In this document: positions 33,958 through 44,783 of the stretch, one piece after another
How the letters are laid out: the number at the start of each line of letters is the position of its first letter
Position numbering within the stretch: the first letter of the stretch is position 1
Source of the DNA: Primula veris
Taxonomy: Eukaryota > Streptophyta > Magnoliopsida > Ericales > Primulaceae
Reading direction: 5' to 3'
DNA length: 64,000 nt
Assembly (NCBI GenBank): GCA_963682055.1
Contig: OY821744.1
Coordinates: 22,048,967-22,112,966 of the forward strand
The notes under the pieces: generated by a model
Told to the model about the DNA's origin: nothing
Databases searched by the model: none
The model's input: only the letters and a program-made list of their open reading frames with translations
Translations under genes and position numbers: made by a program

Positions 33958-36639
33958 TCATAAGCGTCGAGGACGTATTGGATACGGACACTTACGACAA
34001 TCATGTCCTCGCCCTTGACAACTAGAACATCTCATACGTGCTCGTCTCTCCGACTGATCCATACCATTATGAATACGAGTAGATCTTGGACGACCCCTTT
34101 CTCTTACAAGAGTAACATCCGGAAGAAATAATCTATCACATTCATCCCAATAGTCTTGATGCCGAAGAGGACAAAATTGCGCCGAGTACGTACCTTCATA
34201 TGATTCAAGACTGTAATATTTTACTATGTAAGCTTCCCAATCAAGACGGTTTGCAGCGCATACGGAAAACACATGTGAACAAGGGATTCCATCACTCTGC
34301 CACTTACCGCAATCGCATTGCCAAAGTGAAAAGTCGACAACTTGAGTATTGCCTCCCCTGGAATTTCTTGAACTTGTACACACGGAATAAACCCCTCTTT
34401 CATAATCGAAAGTAACATTGGTATGACCAATGTCCGACCTACGTTTATCTAAAATTTTAAGGATATTGGGACCATATCTTGTGCCGCTGTTTCTCATCCC
34501 GATTACTATCTTTTTCCGCTCGCAAAAATAGTGTACCAACTTATAGAAAATAAGCTGCACAGCAGCAGTGATTGGTAAATTACGAGCAGCTTTTAAAACA
34601 TTATTGAAAATTTCAGCCATGTTTGTGGTCATGTTACCATGTCGCCTCCCTTTATCATGAAAATATGACCACTTTTCCGCAGGCTCTTTCATCAACCATT
34701 GATATGCTTGAGGATTCATGACTTTTATTGCTTCCATGATTCTTTTCAATTTTCTTTCTTGTAATTCCCAAATGGCGTTCTCCGCTAACTTGTGTAAGTC
34801 AGGATCTCCTTTGAAAGCTTTCTTAAAATTATCCAAAAAATGATTTGAACAATATCGATGAACAAAACCTTGACCACGCCAAACTCCTCTCACTGCACTT
34901 AGAATACCAGCATGTCTATCCGAAATTAGACAAATATTCACGCGCTCTTTAATCACATGTCGCATAATGTTAGAAAGAAAATAGCTCCACGAAATTGTAC
35001 TCTCCTCAGCAACAAATGCACAACCAATGGGAAAAACATGATTATCTGCATCCGATGCCATGGCCAACAAAATCTTACCTTTATACTTCCCATATAAGTG
35101 AGTAGCATCAATAGCGATAACTGGCCTACAATACTGAAATGCATCAATAACGGCCTTAAATGTGAAGAAAAATCTGTTCAATACCTCACCCACTGAATTT
35201 GTTACCACATCGTAAACTGGCGTTGTCTCATAAGAAGCTACGGTACCGGGATTATACTTTTGAAGCGCTTTCATAAATTTAGGTAAAACCTTATACGAGT
35301 CTTCCCAATTACCAAATATCTCTGCGATTGCTTTTTGTTTACCCAAATAAGCTTTTTTGTATGAAACTGACATTTCAAAGCGGGCATTCACAATCTCTTT
35401 AACTAATGAAATCTTCATCATAGGATTAGTTGTGATGGCATTTCGAATGGTTTGGGCAACAAGATTGGAATCTAACTGTGGATGATCAGTTGTAAGCTCG
35501 GCATGAATGCATGTATGAGGACCGTTGTACACCGACACTTCAAAAAATCCATGTTTCTTTCTTAGTGAAGCTCGTAGTTTCCATTTGCATTGCTGAGTTT
35601 CGGCCAGTTTACAACGAATTTCCCAAAATTTTGCCTTCGAACTTTTAGTGGAAAAATGGATGTTACGTTTGATTGACCAAAGTTTTATTCCCTTTTTCAA
35701 CATTTCTTTATCCCTAAATAAAAGACCAATAAAAGGATCATTAACGTGAGGATCCCAAAATCCAGGATACATCATATAATTGCTTCTCTGGTTACTATAA
35801 TTTTCTTGAGTGTCGAACGGTTCATTAAACAAACTTGACATTGGTTGATGCATAGGAATTTCATCGGGAATAGTATTATTCGCCAATTGTGACCCATTTG
35901 ATTGGTCGTTTTCATCCTCATCCATATACAAGCCCATTTCAGATGATAATTCTTCGTACTCAACTTCTTGTACATTTTCTTCGTCATCGTCAGACTCGTT
36001 TTCGCTAATATTAAAGTCCGGATCTTCATCCTCTGGTTCATCCCCAAGTTCTATCGACCAACCAATATTATCTGCCAATCGACACACTGCATCCAAATGT
36101 GTCAAATCTGGTTCGTTGTTCTCAGAATATACCTCTAGCATTGGCTCTTGTCGAATGGGTGTTCTACTTGATGTACCGATTTCATGCATTGGCTCTTGTC
36201 GAATGGGTGTTCCACTTGATGTACCGATTTCATTAGTGGAAAGAATATTATAATACAACCCGTAATCTTGATGAGAGGAGTAAACTTGCTCAATTTCAAC
36301 ATATAACTCTATAAACGTTCTTCCATTTTCTTCTATTAACTCAAGCATGGTTTCCAACGAATCATTATCATCAACAGCCAATCGCATATATTTAAACTCA
36401 GTAAGTGTAGTCAGATATGGATAACGACATGTTAAACTCAAACGATTTGAAGTCGATGATACATCAAGTACCTTAAACAATTTTTCCAAAAATTGGTCGT
36501 ATGTCGTGTTTCTAGATACCTTAAAAAAATTTTTATAAGAAATATCATAAGATAACCCCTCGCTAATAGTTTCCATTATCGTACCTCCCCAATAACACAT
36601 AATTGTAGGATTTTTCATTTCGATAACCACACGGTACAA
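33958..36639 (-). CDS. MULE transposase (MudrA-like), 893 aa
   Basis: This intact single-frame transposase would cut and paste the element by binding the TIRs. Residues about 1-115 resemble the N-terminal region of plant MULE transposases. Residues about 150-290 are acidic (EDEDPDFNISENESDDDEEN) and include a direct repeat of IGTSSGTPIRQEPM with one change. Residues about 300-390 form the MuDR DNA-binding region (LLFRDKEMLKKGIKLWSI, then the C/H-containing KFWEIRCK and HTCIH). The DDE domain starts near 505 with AIDATHLYGKYKGK (first Asp about 511). The second Asp is in LISDRHAGI (about 573), and a candidate Glu lies in TTNMAEIFNNV. A SWIM zinc finger, CDCGKWQSDGIPCSHVF, lies near 775-790. 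The protein ends with a CCHC-like knuckle, CSSCQGRGHDCRKCP. The ATG at 36637 is the first in frame after the TIR. Length and order are normal for the family. Confidence 0.95.
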   Translation of the reverse strand: MYRVVIEMKNPTIMCYWGGTIMETISEGLSYDISYKNFFKVSRNTTYDQFLEKLFKVLDVSSTSNRLSLTCRYPYLTTLTEFKYMRLAVDDNDSLETMLELIEENGRTFIELYVEIEQVYSSHQDYGLYYNILSTNEIGTSSGTPIRQEPMHEIGTSSRTPIRQEPMLEVYSENNEPDLTHLDAVCRLADNIGWSIELGDEPEDEDPDFNISENESDDDEENVQEVEYEELSSEMGLYMDEDENDQSNGSQLANNTIPDEIPMHQPMSSLFNEPFDTQENYSNQRSNYMMYPGFWDPHVNDPFIGLLFRDKEMLKKGIKLWSIKRNIHFSTKSSKAKFWEIRCKLAETQQCKWKLRASLRKKHGFFEVSVYNGPHTCIHAELTTDHPQLDSNLVAQTIRNAITTNPMMKISLVKEIVNARFEMSVSYKKAYLGKQKAIAEIFGNWEDSYKVLPKFMKALQKYNPGTVASYETTPVYDVVTNSVGEVLNRFFFTFKAVIDAFQYCRPVIAIDATHLYGKYKGKILLAMASDADNHVFPIGCAFVAEESTISWSYFLSNIMRHVIKERVNICLISDRHAGILSAVRGVWRGQGFVHRYCSNHFLDNFKKAFKGDPDLHKLAENAIWELQERKLKRIMEAIKVMNPQAYQWLMKEPAEKWSYFHDKGRRHGNMTTNMAEIFNNVLKAARNLPITAAVQLIFYKLVHYFCERKKIVIGMRNSGTRYGPNILKILDKRRSDIGHTNVTFDYERGVYSVCTSSRNSRGGNTQVVDFSLWQCDCGKWQSDGIPCSHVFSVCAANRLDWEAYIVKYYSLESYEGTYSAQFCPLRHQDYWDECDRLFLPDVTLVRERGRPRSTRIHNGMDQSERRARMRCSSCQGRGHDCRKCPYPIRPRRL

Positions 36640-36830
36640 TTAACAAATTTACTCAAATAATACTCCAACAACACAAAATATTGAGTTGAGCTTTTACCTG
36701 TTTTGGAAGAGATCTGAGATTTGCCCTAAAATGATCTAAGAGCTCTGTTTTTTTTTTTTTTACAGTGGTAATGAGATGAGTACAGTGGTCTGTGGAAATG
36801 AGATGAGTTTTTTAAGTACAAGTATTTCAC
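36640..36830 (-). promoter_or_regulatory. MULE transposase leader/promoter region
   Basis: This 190 bp lies between the right TIR and the transposase ATG. It includes a T run (36748-36760) and a duplicated TACAGTGGT...GAAATGAGATGAGT block (36761-36808). No clear TATA box was seen, so transcription probably starts here or within the TIR. Confidence 0.5.
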
Positions 36831-37078
36831 AAAAACGACCGATCGAAATGTACATAACGACCGATCGTTTTTGTCTGAAAAACGACCGGTCGTTATGTAC
36901 AATTCGACCGGTCGTTTTTTGTCCAAATTGTTCCACAGAGTTCAATAATAAAACGACCGGTCGTTTTAATCATTTCGATCGGTCGTTTTTCGAAAGTAGA
37001 CCATTTTGGGAATATTTCAGAAAGGTAGCCCATTCTGGGCAATTGTGTGGTCCACTGGACCATTTAGGAAAAAAACTC
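36831..37078. repeat. MULE right terminal inverted repeat
   Basis: Reverse complement of 30663-30910 with no difference seen. It lies upstream of the transposase gene. Confidence 0.95.
36836..36985. repeat. CGAYCGRTCG dyad cluster, 6 copies (MULE right TIR)
   Basis: Copies start at 36836, 36859, 36883, 36905, 36954 and 36976. Three are the perfect palindrome CGACCGGTCG. Confidence 0.95.
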
Positions 37079-37087
37079 CATATTTTG
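37079..37087. repeat. MULE target-site duplication, right
   Basis: CATATTTTG, identical to 30654-30662. Confidence 0.93.
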
Positions 37088-37126
37088 AAGTCTAGAGAGA
37101 GGAAGTGATGGTGATTGCAGCGCAAG

Positions 37127-38000
37127 CAGGGGTGGCACCCCCATATGACCAGGGGTTGCCGCAGCAACCCCACAATTTCGAAAAATAGTTTTTTTTTATT
37201 AATATTTTTCATAATAATTTATATAAACGGTATTCTGACAAACAATTAAATATTTTTTTTGGCAATCCATCCCAAAATTATATATTGTTAGTGTAATAAT
37301 ATAACATAATTTTATATGGGCTGATAATATATAAGTAATATTTAAAAAAATAACACATATTAATACTTAAAAATTAATATATGGGCTGAGTATAAAATAC
37401 ATTTTACATCAACTTATCATTTTGACACGAACACGCATTTTAAAAAAAATTAAACAAAAATAATAATTAGAGTAGTGGTGAGTGCAAACAAAATTTATAA
37501 AACAATTTTTAGTAGTTTTTATTTTAATTGAAGTGAATGTACTGAAATTGTATAATAGATATTTAATTGTTCGTATATATCTATTATTTAATATACGCTT
37601 GGTTTTTTGAGTTTTTTTTAACATTTTTTTATCTTCGTGTCTTAATTTTTTTACTTATTATGTCTTGATTTATTAAATTTAACTTTTGTATGTTTTGTAT
37701 TTCTATTTTATTTATTTTTTAGTCAATTTTAAAATGCTGAAACTTTTGACACATGACTGCATGTGACATTACTATTGTGAGGTTTTTCTGGAGTTGTAAA
37801 TAAAGTCGAAATAGAGCGAAAATGAAAAAAAATAGAAATCATATGCATTTTAATCAAGAAAATAAGGTTAAAAAAAAATAAGAAAAGAGGATAAAAAAGT
37901 TAACAAAAATTCGGCTTTTTCGGTTTTATAATTTGAAAAATATTATGCGTTTTTATTAATTTTGGCAACCTCACACATTTGGTTCTGGTTCCGCCACTAG
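37127..38000. mobile_element. Possible decayed non-autonomous hAT-like element
   Basis: CAGGGGTGGCACCCC at 37127 and GGTTCTGGTTCCGCCACTAG ending at 38000 are weak inverted ends of a type common on plant hAT-like elements. GGTTGCC and GGCAACC also lie near the two ends. The interior is AT-rich and non-coding. No clear 8 bp duplication is visible. Confidence 0.35.
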
Positions 38001-38148
38001 ACACAACTCTGGTTTCGTCCTCCACCTCCTCTCTCTCTCATGTTTGTCTCGCTAACTACAACACATAGATCTATACTCTACTTTCCCCCTTCTCTCTTTC
38101 ATTCATCTCCTTCCCCTATTTTAGATTTTCTAGGGATTAGTGCATCAT

Positions 38149-39480
38149 GGACAAGGATAAAGCGACTGCGGCTACCAATGCCATAACAGAGGGTGTTATT
38201 CACACTTCTTCATATGCAGCAGTACTCAAGGGTAAGCCTCAAGATGACTATTAATTTGAATAAAGTAGATCTAAGGTCGTTAGAAGTTTTAGACATTCAA
38301 TTACCCAATAGGAATATAAGGATAAAAATACGAAACCAGCTATCATTTATACGGATTTAAAAAGGTGCTGTTGCAGTATACGCTTGTTGCAAAGTTTAGT
38401 CGTGGAAAGCCAAAAATTGATGTGTAGAGAACATAGTGTCACACTGGGTTCTCAAAGAGGTGCATACTATTGGGATTATGGACTATAGACATGTTTTTAT
38501 CAAAACCATGAATGCATTTGATTACATGAAAGCATAGCCGGAAATAATCATGAAATTAAAGAGGCTTTGTTGAGAATGTTTAGGTGGACCCCAGATTTCT
38601 CTCTCAGAGTGGAGTCTTCTAGTGCTCCTGTTTGGATTAGACTTCATTTGTTGCCATTTAATTTTTGTGTGCTTTCGTATCTGAAAACTATCACACAACC
38701 ATTTGGGAAATTTTTAGATACTAATTTGGAAACACTAACTCATACTAGGTCGGTCTATGCTAAAGTTTGTGGAGAAATTGATTTACTCAACGCTAAAGAA
38801 AACCAAATTTGGATAGGCACATCTTTTGAAAATGGTATTTGACAAAAAGTGGAATATGAAAAATATCCTAAATATTGTAACAAGTGTTGGCTTCAAGGAC
38901 ACTATGCAAATGAGTGTAAGAGAGAACATAATACGGTCAGAGGGTTCAAGGTTCAAAGACCTACATGGTAGACAAAAGTTACGAGGTTAACACACAAGTG
39001 GATGAGCCGGCAAAATGGGTTGAGAATGGGACCGGTAAACAAGTTGTAGAGCCTGTAAAGGGTGATAAAAATGAATTAAAGAGTATAGAATCAATGTGTA
39101 TAGAGCCAAATGGTAAAGAGCCGCAAGTGAAGGTGGTTAATGAATGTGAAAATTCTCGGGACAAGTTTCTTCACAAAGTGAGTAATAAATGGGTTCATAT
39201 TGAAGATGAAACTATTAAGAAAGGGTTAGAAAGCTCAGTGAGCACATAAACAAATGAAATTACGGAAGCATCAGTGCAAATCCTGGGAAGTAATGAGGAA
39301 AAGAAAGGCTCATAAACAAATGAAATTACGGAAGCATCAGTGCAAATCCTGGGAAGTAACGAGGAAAAGAAAACTCAAAATAAGATGGCAAATGTGTTGG
39401 TTTCTCGTGGTGGTATGAAGGAAAATTAAAATGAGTTGGAGCCAAATGAGTAGTAAGGGTCTGTCTATGTCATCTTCTCT
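38149..39480 (+). pseudogene. LINE ORF1-like remnant (DUF4283 and CCHC knuckle)
   Basis: Plus-strand fragments in shifting frames match the DUF4283 plus zf-CCHC_4 protein typical of plant non-LTR retrotransposons. The start ATGGACAAGG at 38149 gives SYAAVLKGK. Then come FSRGKPKIDV and MDYRHVFIK around 38390-38510, FRWTPDFSLRVESSSAPVWIRL (38579-38644) and a zinc knuckle CNKCWLQGHYANEC (about 38876-38920). Several stops and shifts are present. No reverse transcriptase follows, because the sequence is cut by the Copia-3 LTR at 39532. Confidence 0.8.
39245..39374 (+). repeat. 66 bp tandem duplication in the LINE remnant
   Basis: Two copies beginning CATAAACAAATGAAATTACGG (39245 and 39311) differ at only a few bases. 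Confidence 0.85.
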
Positions 39481-39531
39481 GTCTCCAAACACTAAAATAT
39501 TTTAGACAAGTATGGAAAACAAGGAGAATGT

Positions 39532-41076
39532 TGTTGGAAAAATTCACTAGATCGTAAAGTAATAAATTAAATAACACGTGCTGAAATGTAAATAATACAA
39601 ATTAACGGAAATCACAATTGTATTTCACTGAAGGAATTTGACTCGATACAAGATTAGAACTCTAACAGAATTTAAATTGCAATAATTAAATTACATACAG
39701 CTTTAATATAAATTATTAAACTGCTCGACTGAATAGTAATTAACTGAAACAGTCAGACAGAATAGTATAATTTTTAAACTGCTGGACTAATATGTAATTA
39801 AAATAAACTATCAGACATGATAGTATAATTACTAAACTAATGAACTATTCTATAAATAAAGAAAAATACAGTACTGAAATTGAAATTACAGAATATCAAA
39901 TTACAGAACTGAATGAAATCTAAACTACGGTACTAGAAAAGAAATTACATAAAAGAAAGGTACTGAAACGTAATTACATAATATTAAAAGACTGAAATGT
40001 AAATAACATAAAGGAAAAATACTGAAATAAAATAAAAGAAATAAAAGTGAGGTGACTGTTAGACAGTAATGCTTAAACAGTATTTGCCCGGCCACCTTTT
40101 AGTTTCCGCCTTTGGACACTCCGTTCCCAAGGTACAACGCTTATCTCAGAGTTGCTTGACGGAAACAGAACCACAGGTCGAGCTGTTGGTGGTGTGATTC
40201 TCTCTCTCTCTAAATGTTATGTATGCAAGTCAGTGTGTGCTTAATAGTGTTGTGAGTTGTGTGAATGTGTGGGTGGGTATGCTGCCTTTTATAGGCTCTA
40301 AGGAACCCGCAGTCATAAATTCTGTCAATTAATTTCGGGAGTTAAATCCCTCAATATCCGCCCATTCAAATCTGAAACCGCAACACTTAATCTGTAATTA
40401 TTTTCATTAAATGCGGACGTTACAACTTGTTGGGAAGTGCAAGGAACAAACTTATAAATTTCACAAATTTCAACTTGGTCTGTCTCATTCCTTGTACCAA
40501 ACCAGAACCAGAACCAGAACCAGAACAAAAATCGCATAAGGACAAGGACCCAACAAAAAAGCGCAAAGCGCAAACTCAACACATGACGCACGACGCACTA
40601 GGCACGAGCCACGATATCCGAGACCCGAGTCTCGAGCCCGTACCTGCACCCGTGCATGTGCCGAGACCAAGACCGAGCTGAGCCGAGCACACGAGCATGT
40701 GTGGTGCTCTTGCTAACACACTTACCTATGTGATAACACACTTTACCATTCACATGTAGTGTTGGTGGTGTATATAAATTATAAAAAATAGTATTATATC
40801 ATCAATGTGGGATTAAATACTATATGTATTTCCAACTGTCTAACTTCCCATCCAACAAAGCTGTAACAATTTTTACACCAAGTTTAAAGCCAATTTACAT
40901 TCACACCGACTCAATGTTTATGTAAAGTGTATATACCGTTACAAAACTTGTCGCACAACCTTTTCAAATAAATTGAGAACGGAATAAAAACTAAAGCTAA
41001 ACACTTATAATTTTGGCTTAAAAGTTGGTCATTGACCTCTTTTTGAAACACCCATGTAAAACCATGTTTTCCAACA
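39532..41076 (-). repeat. Copia-3 3' LTR, about 1,545 bp
   Basis: It runs from TGTTGGAAAAATTCAC to CCATGTTTTCCAACA, starting TG and ending CA, with inverted TGTTGGAAAA/TTTTCCAACA termini. It is followed by ATCCCCCACAT, the complement of a polypurine tract. A minus-strand TATA box, CCTATAAAAGG, lies near 40290-40300. A CCAGAA hexamer repeat lies at 40502-40528. The partner 5' LTR was not found to the right. Confidence 0.8.
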
Positions 41077-41591
41077 ATCCCCCACATGAATGTAATTGGC
41101 TGAAATAAACATGCACCTAAAATACAATACGTGAGAACCGCAAGAGTTCAATTCATAAAGTTAGATAGCATGCGCTTTGAACCTTCCATAACGGAATAAA
41201 CATCAATAAACTGTCTTTAGATAGCAATAAAGCTTTGAACCCTTTAACGTTTGTGTATACCAAAGTAATACCCACATAGTGCCCTCTCTACACCCTTCAT
41301 ATGGTACAGGTCTATCACTCTTTCATCAAAGAAATGGTCTGGAAACCTATATTCCCGAGTGTTTTGTTTGGTCATCCCCACAGTTCGGTTTCCCCATTGA
41401 ACCTTAAGCTGAATAATCTAGTTCGGATTGGATAGCCTATGAGGAGGTTTCCAATTTGATGGTCTTCAACCCCATTCCCCTCGATGAGGCATAGACTTTC
41501 TCCTTAGTCAAGCCTTTTGTTAATGGATCCACAATATTATCCTTATACCTCACAAAGTCTAAGGATACCACACTGTTAGCTAACAATTCTA
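41077..41591 (-). other. Copia-3 3' region
   Basis: This lies between the RNase H remnant and the polypurine tract. Decayed C-terminal RNase H sequence may be included. No other gene is seen. Confidence 0.5.
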
Positions 41592-43271
41592 TTATGGATT
41601 TGTGTCTCTGACGAATGTGTTGGGACTTTCATACATGTGATCATGGGCCCGTCCAATAGCTGACTGACTATCACAGTGCATGCTTATGGCGGGAACAGGT
41701 TTTGGCCACATGGGAAAACCTTCCAACAAGCTTTCCAGCCAATCTGCCTCTTCAGTTGCTAGATCCAACGCTATGAATTCTGATTCCATAGTTGATCTAG
41801 CTATACATGTCTGTTTAGAAGACCTCCATGATACTACAGCTCCTACAAGTACAAACACATATCCACTCATGGATCTTATACTGTTGGAGTCTGAGTTCCA
41901 GTTAGCATCTGAATAACCTTCCAGAACCGCTGGATATCTCGTGTAGTGCAGCCCATGGTTGGCCCTAAATCTCATATACCTAAAAAGTCTCATGATGGCC
42001 TTTCAGTGCTCCTCATTAGGATTACTGGTATACCTACCCAGTATGCTCACTGAGTTGGCTATATCCGGTCTAGTGCAGTTCATGACATACATGAGACTGC
42101 CTATTATCCGAGAATATTCCAATTGTCTCACACTTTCCCCATGATTTTTCTTGAGGTTAGTGAGAACTTATATGGGTGTTGAGGACGTTGCCTTGCTATC
42201 TTTATCAAATTTGTCAAGTACTTGCTTGATATAATGAGATTGAGATATTGCATATCCGTCTAATGTCTTGATAATTTTCATTCCAAGTCTTTGATCTCGA
42301 ATAGTTGTGACATCCTTTTAGTACAATTGATATTATCAATACTATCTATTATTATCATGTCATCTACGTAAAGGCAAACTACCACGTAGTTCTTTTCATT
42401 ACCTTTTATGTATATGCATTTGTCACACTCATTGATACGGAAATGATAACATCTCCCTATCAAACTTCTCGTGTCATTGCTTAGGTGCTTGTTTAAGTCC
42501 ATATAGGGACTTCACAAGTTTACACACCTTATTTTCTTTACCTGAAACCACAAACACTTCGGGTTGCTCCATGTAAATTTCTTCTTCCAATTATCCATTC
42601 AAGAATGCCGTCTTTACATCCATTCGATGTATTTCCAATTCGAACAGTACCGTGAGGGCAATGACAATTCGAATTGACGTCTTCCGGGAGACAGGAGCAT
42701 ACGTGTAGAAATAATCGACACATTCGGTTTGTCTAAAACCTTTCACTACAAGTCTTGCCTTGCAATTTTCGATCATGCTGTCAACCTTTCTCTTCATCTT
42801 GAAAATCCATTTGTGACCTAATGGCTTATACCCTGGCGGGAGATCCACTAGTTCCGAAGTGTGCTTGTGCATAATCAATTCAACTTCATTGTTGATTGCT
42901 TCTTCCCAATATTGTGATTCCGGGGATGACATAGTCTGTTGGTATGTCACCGGTTTGCCTTCTACCATGAAGGTTACCAAATTAAGACCAAAAGAAGTTT
43001 CCTTCTTTGCCATTTTACTTTATCGAGGCTCTTCATGTTCTTCCTCCATATGTTCACTTGCCCCCACATTTTCTTTACTGTTCAACTCCTACGTCTCTAC
43101 AGTTTTGGATGACTTACAGGGAAAGATATCCTCGAAGAAAAAAGCTTCTAGAGCTTCGATGATAGTATTTATATGCACTTCGGGATTATCCGACTTGTGC
43201 ACAAGAAACCGATAAGCACTTTTATTGTGTGCATATACTATGAACACACAGTCTACCGTCTTTGGTCCAAT
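41592..43271 (-). pseudogene. Copia-3 pol remnant, distal part (integrase end, RT, RNase H)
   Basis: Minus-strand blocks follow Copia order. The integrase C-terminus (RIGPKTVDCVFIVYA) is at the insertion edge. The RT N-terminus (42591-43013) has WEEAINNE, HKWIFK, CKARLVVKGF and DVKTAFLNG. The YVDDM catalytic block is at 42278-42502, and RNase H (41592-41993) has [10 protein letters not shown] and STMESEF. Stops and frameshifts interrupt it. It continues at 48086 on the other side of the young Copia-2 insertion. Confidence 0.9.
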
Positions 43272-43276
43272 TCTTG
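43272..43276. repeat. Copia-2 target-site duplication, left
   Basis: TCTTG, repeated at 48081-48085. Confidence 0.93.
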
Positions 43277-44020
43277 TGTTGGCCCGTGTGCGGCTAATCC
43301 TTAGAGGGGGGGGTGAATAAGGATTTGGCGATTTTCGCCTAATTAAAATTCTATGCAACTAACCACCCAACTTATGCAATTCTAAGCTTAAGCGTTTTAA
43401 CAAGAGTTAATAAATTGCTAAAATAATAAACGCAAGCAATAAATATGCAAGAATATAAGTTGCGGAAAGTAAAAGCAAGGGAAGAAAATGACACCGTGAT
43501 TTATAGAGGTTCGGCAAACGCGCCTACGTCCTCTTCTCGGTACTACCGAGTATTTCACTAAAATGTTTCTTCCGGATTTTACAAACCCTATCGAGCTCAA
43601 TTGACCGATTGGCTCACCCTCTACCCGAGGTTCCTACTCTTGATACAAGTGCAAGAGAACACGACTACGAGTCTACGACTCCCCCTCAATTTATGAGTAC
43701 CCGAATGAAAAACCTAGAGCTTTTAAGCTTCACTTGCTTACAAAGCCTCTACCCGTTCACTCGCTCACAATTGAGTTTATAAAACACTCGATACAAATTT
43801 TGTTACAAAAATGTAACTACACTCACTATTCTAATTGCTTCTTAAAAAGCTAATTGGTGAGTTGTTGATGATGATCGAGCTTGAATCTCTTTCTCGTTGA
43901 TTTCCTTCTTTCTCGAATATATTCACCAAAATGGTGATTTTTTTTAGGGTTTTTATGAGAGAGGTTGAAGGATGATGTTATGTATGATAATTGGTAATTT
44001 GGGAGAGAGATTGGGTTGGT

Positions 44021-44029
44021 TTTTATATC
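44021..44029 (-). promoter_or_regulatory. Copia-2 LTR TATA box (3' LTR)
   Basis: GATATAAAA on the minus strand, about 90-240 bp downstream of the CGATCGGTCG cluster. The copy in the 5' LTR is at 47603-47611. GGATATGACCGTT next to it is conserved in the LTR fragment at 20656-21846. Confidence 0.65.
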
Positions 44030-44121
44030 AGCAAAGTCTGTTTGTGCTGGATATGACCGTTGGAAGTTTTAAGCAACTTTCCAGAATAAGCTGAAAAGCT
44101 GTTTTCGAAATCTGTAGAAAA

Positions 44122-44267
44122 CGATCGGTCGTTTTCTACAGTCGATCGGTCGTTTTCCAGAAAACGATCGGTCGTTTTCTGAAAACGATCGGTCGTTTTT
44201 ATACTGGACTCACTGGAAGAAATTGGACCAAAAACGATCGGTCGTTTTTGTACAGTCGATCGGTCGT
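44122..44267. repeat. CGATCGGTCG dyad cluster, 6 copies (Copia-2 3' LTR)
   Basis: Copies start at 44122, 44143, 44165, 44185, 44236 and 44258, mostly inside AAAACGATCGGTCGTTTT. The spacer ACTCACTGGAAGAAATTGGAC (44207-44227) matches spacers in the MULE clusters. The position is the U3 region, just upstream of the TATA box. Confidence 0.95.
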
Positions 44268-44498
44268 TTTTGTCCTGGTCTCGTTAACCTTCGAATGCTT
44301 GTATCTTCTACGTTTTAGCTCCGAATTTGGTTCCGCTTGAACCGTTGGCTTCGTTTTCGAATGCTCTTTCTTTTTAAAGACCTGAAATATACATTTACTC
44401 TTTTTGGAAAAGATCAAGCATTATTTCATTGAAATATAAAATCATTAATTCATAATCATACTTATAATCAAAATCAATTATTGAACCCATGTTCAACA

Positions 44499-44783
44499 AT
44501 CTCCCCCATTTTGATTATGACAAAATAATAATGATTTTACAAGAAATAATATCTCCTTCATTTTAACAAAACGCATTTCCTCGAAATATATCATTTTTCT
44601 CCCCCTTTGGCATTATCAAAATGCAATCAATAATAAAAAATGTGGGGTTATGTGAAGGGTTTTCAAAGAAAAACCAAAACATGAAAAATATTATTATTAT
44701 GCATATACCCACCTAATCACATATATGTAGACATAAATGAGTAGAGTATACCGAATATGTGATGGTGAGTCCGAGTCCGCTCG
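44499..44783 (-). other. Copia-2 3' untranslated region with polypurine tract
   Basis: The minus-strand sequence AAAATGGGGGAGAT abuts the 3' LTR and is the plus-strand primer site. The rest lies between the gag stop and the LTR. The absent pol region must have been lost at or near the gag stop. Confidence 0.8.

Larger units (their letters stand above)
30663..37078 (-). mobile_element. Complete autonomous-looking MULE with long TIRs
   Basis: A 6,416 bp Mutator-like element has 248 bp terminal inverted repeats (30663-30910 and 36831-37078) that matched at every position I compared. It is flanked by a perfect 9 bp duplication CATATTTTG (30654-30662 and 37079-37087), the MULE hallmark. It carries two uninterrupted genes on the minus strand: an 893-aa transposase next to the right TIR and a 453-aa companion downstream. 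Identical TIRs, an exact target duplication and intact frames point to a recent insertion. Three clusters of the dyad CGAYCGRTCG lie in the left end, between the genes and in the right end. Confidence 0.95.
43277..44498 (-). repeat. Copia-2 3' LTR
   Basis: It begins TGTTGGCCCGTGTG and ends CCATGTTCAACA. It has eight G in the run near 43305, where the other LTR has seven. The minus-strand TATA box GATATAAAA lies at 44021-44029. Confidence 0.95.
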
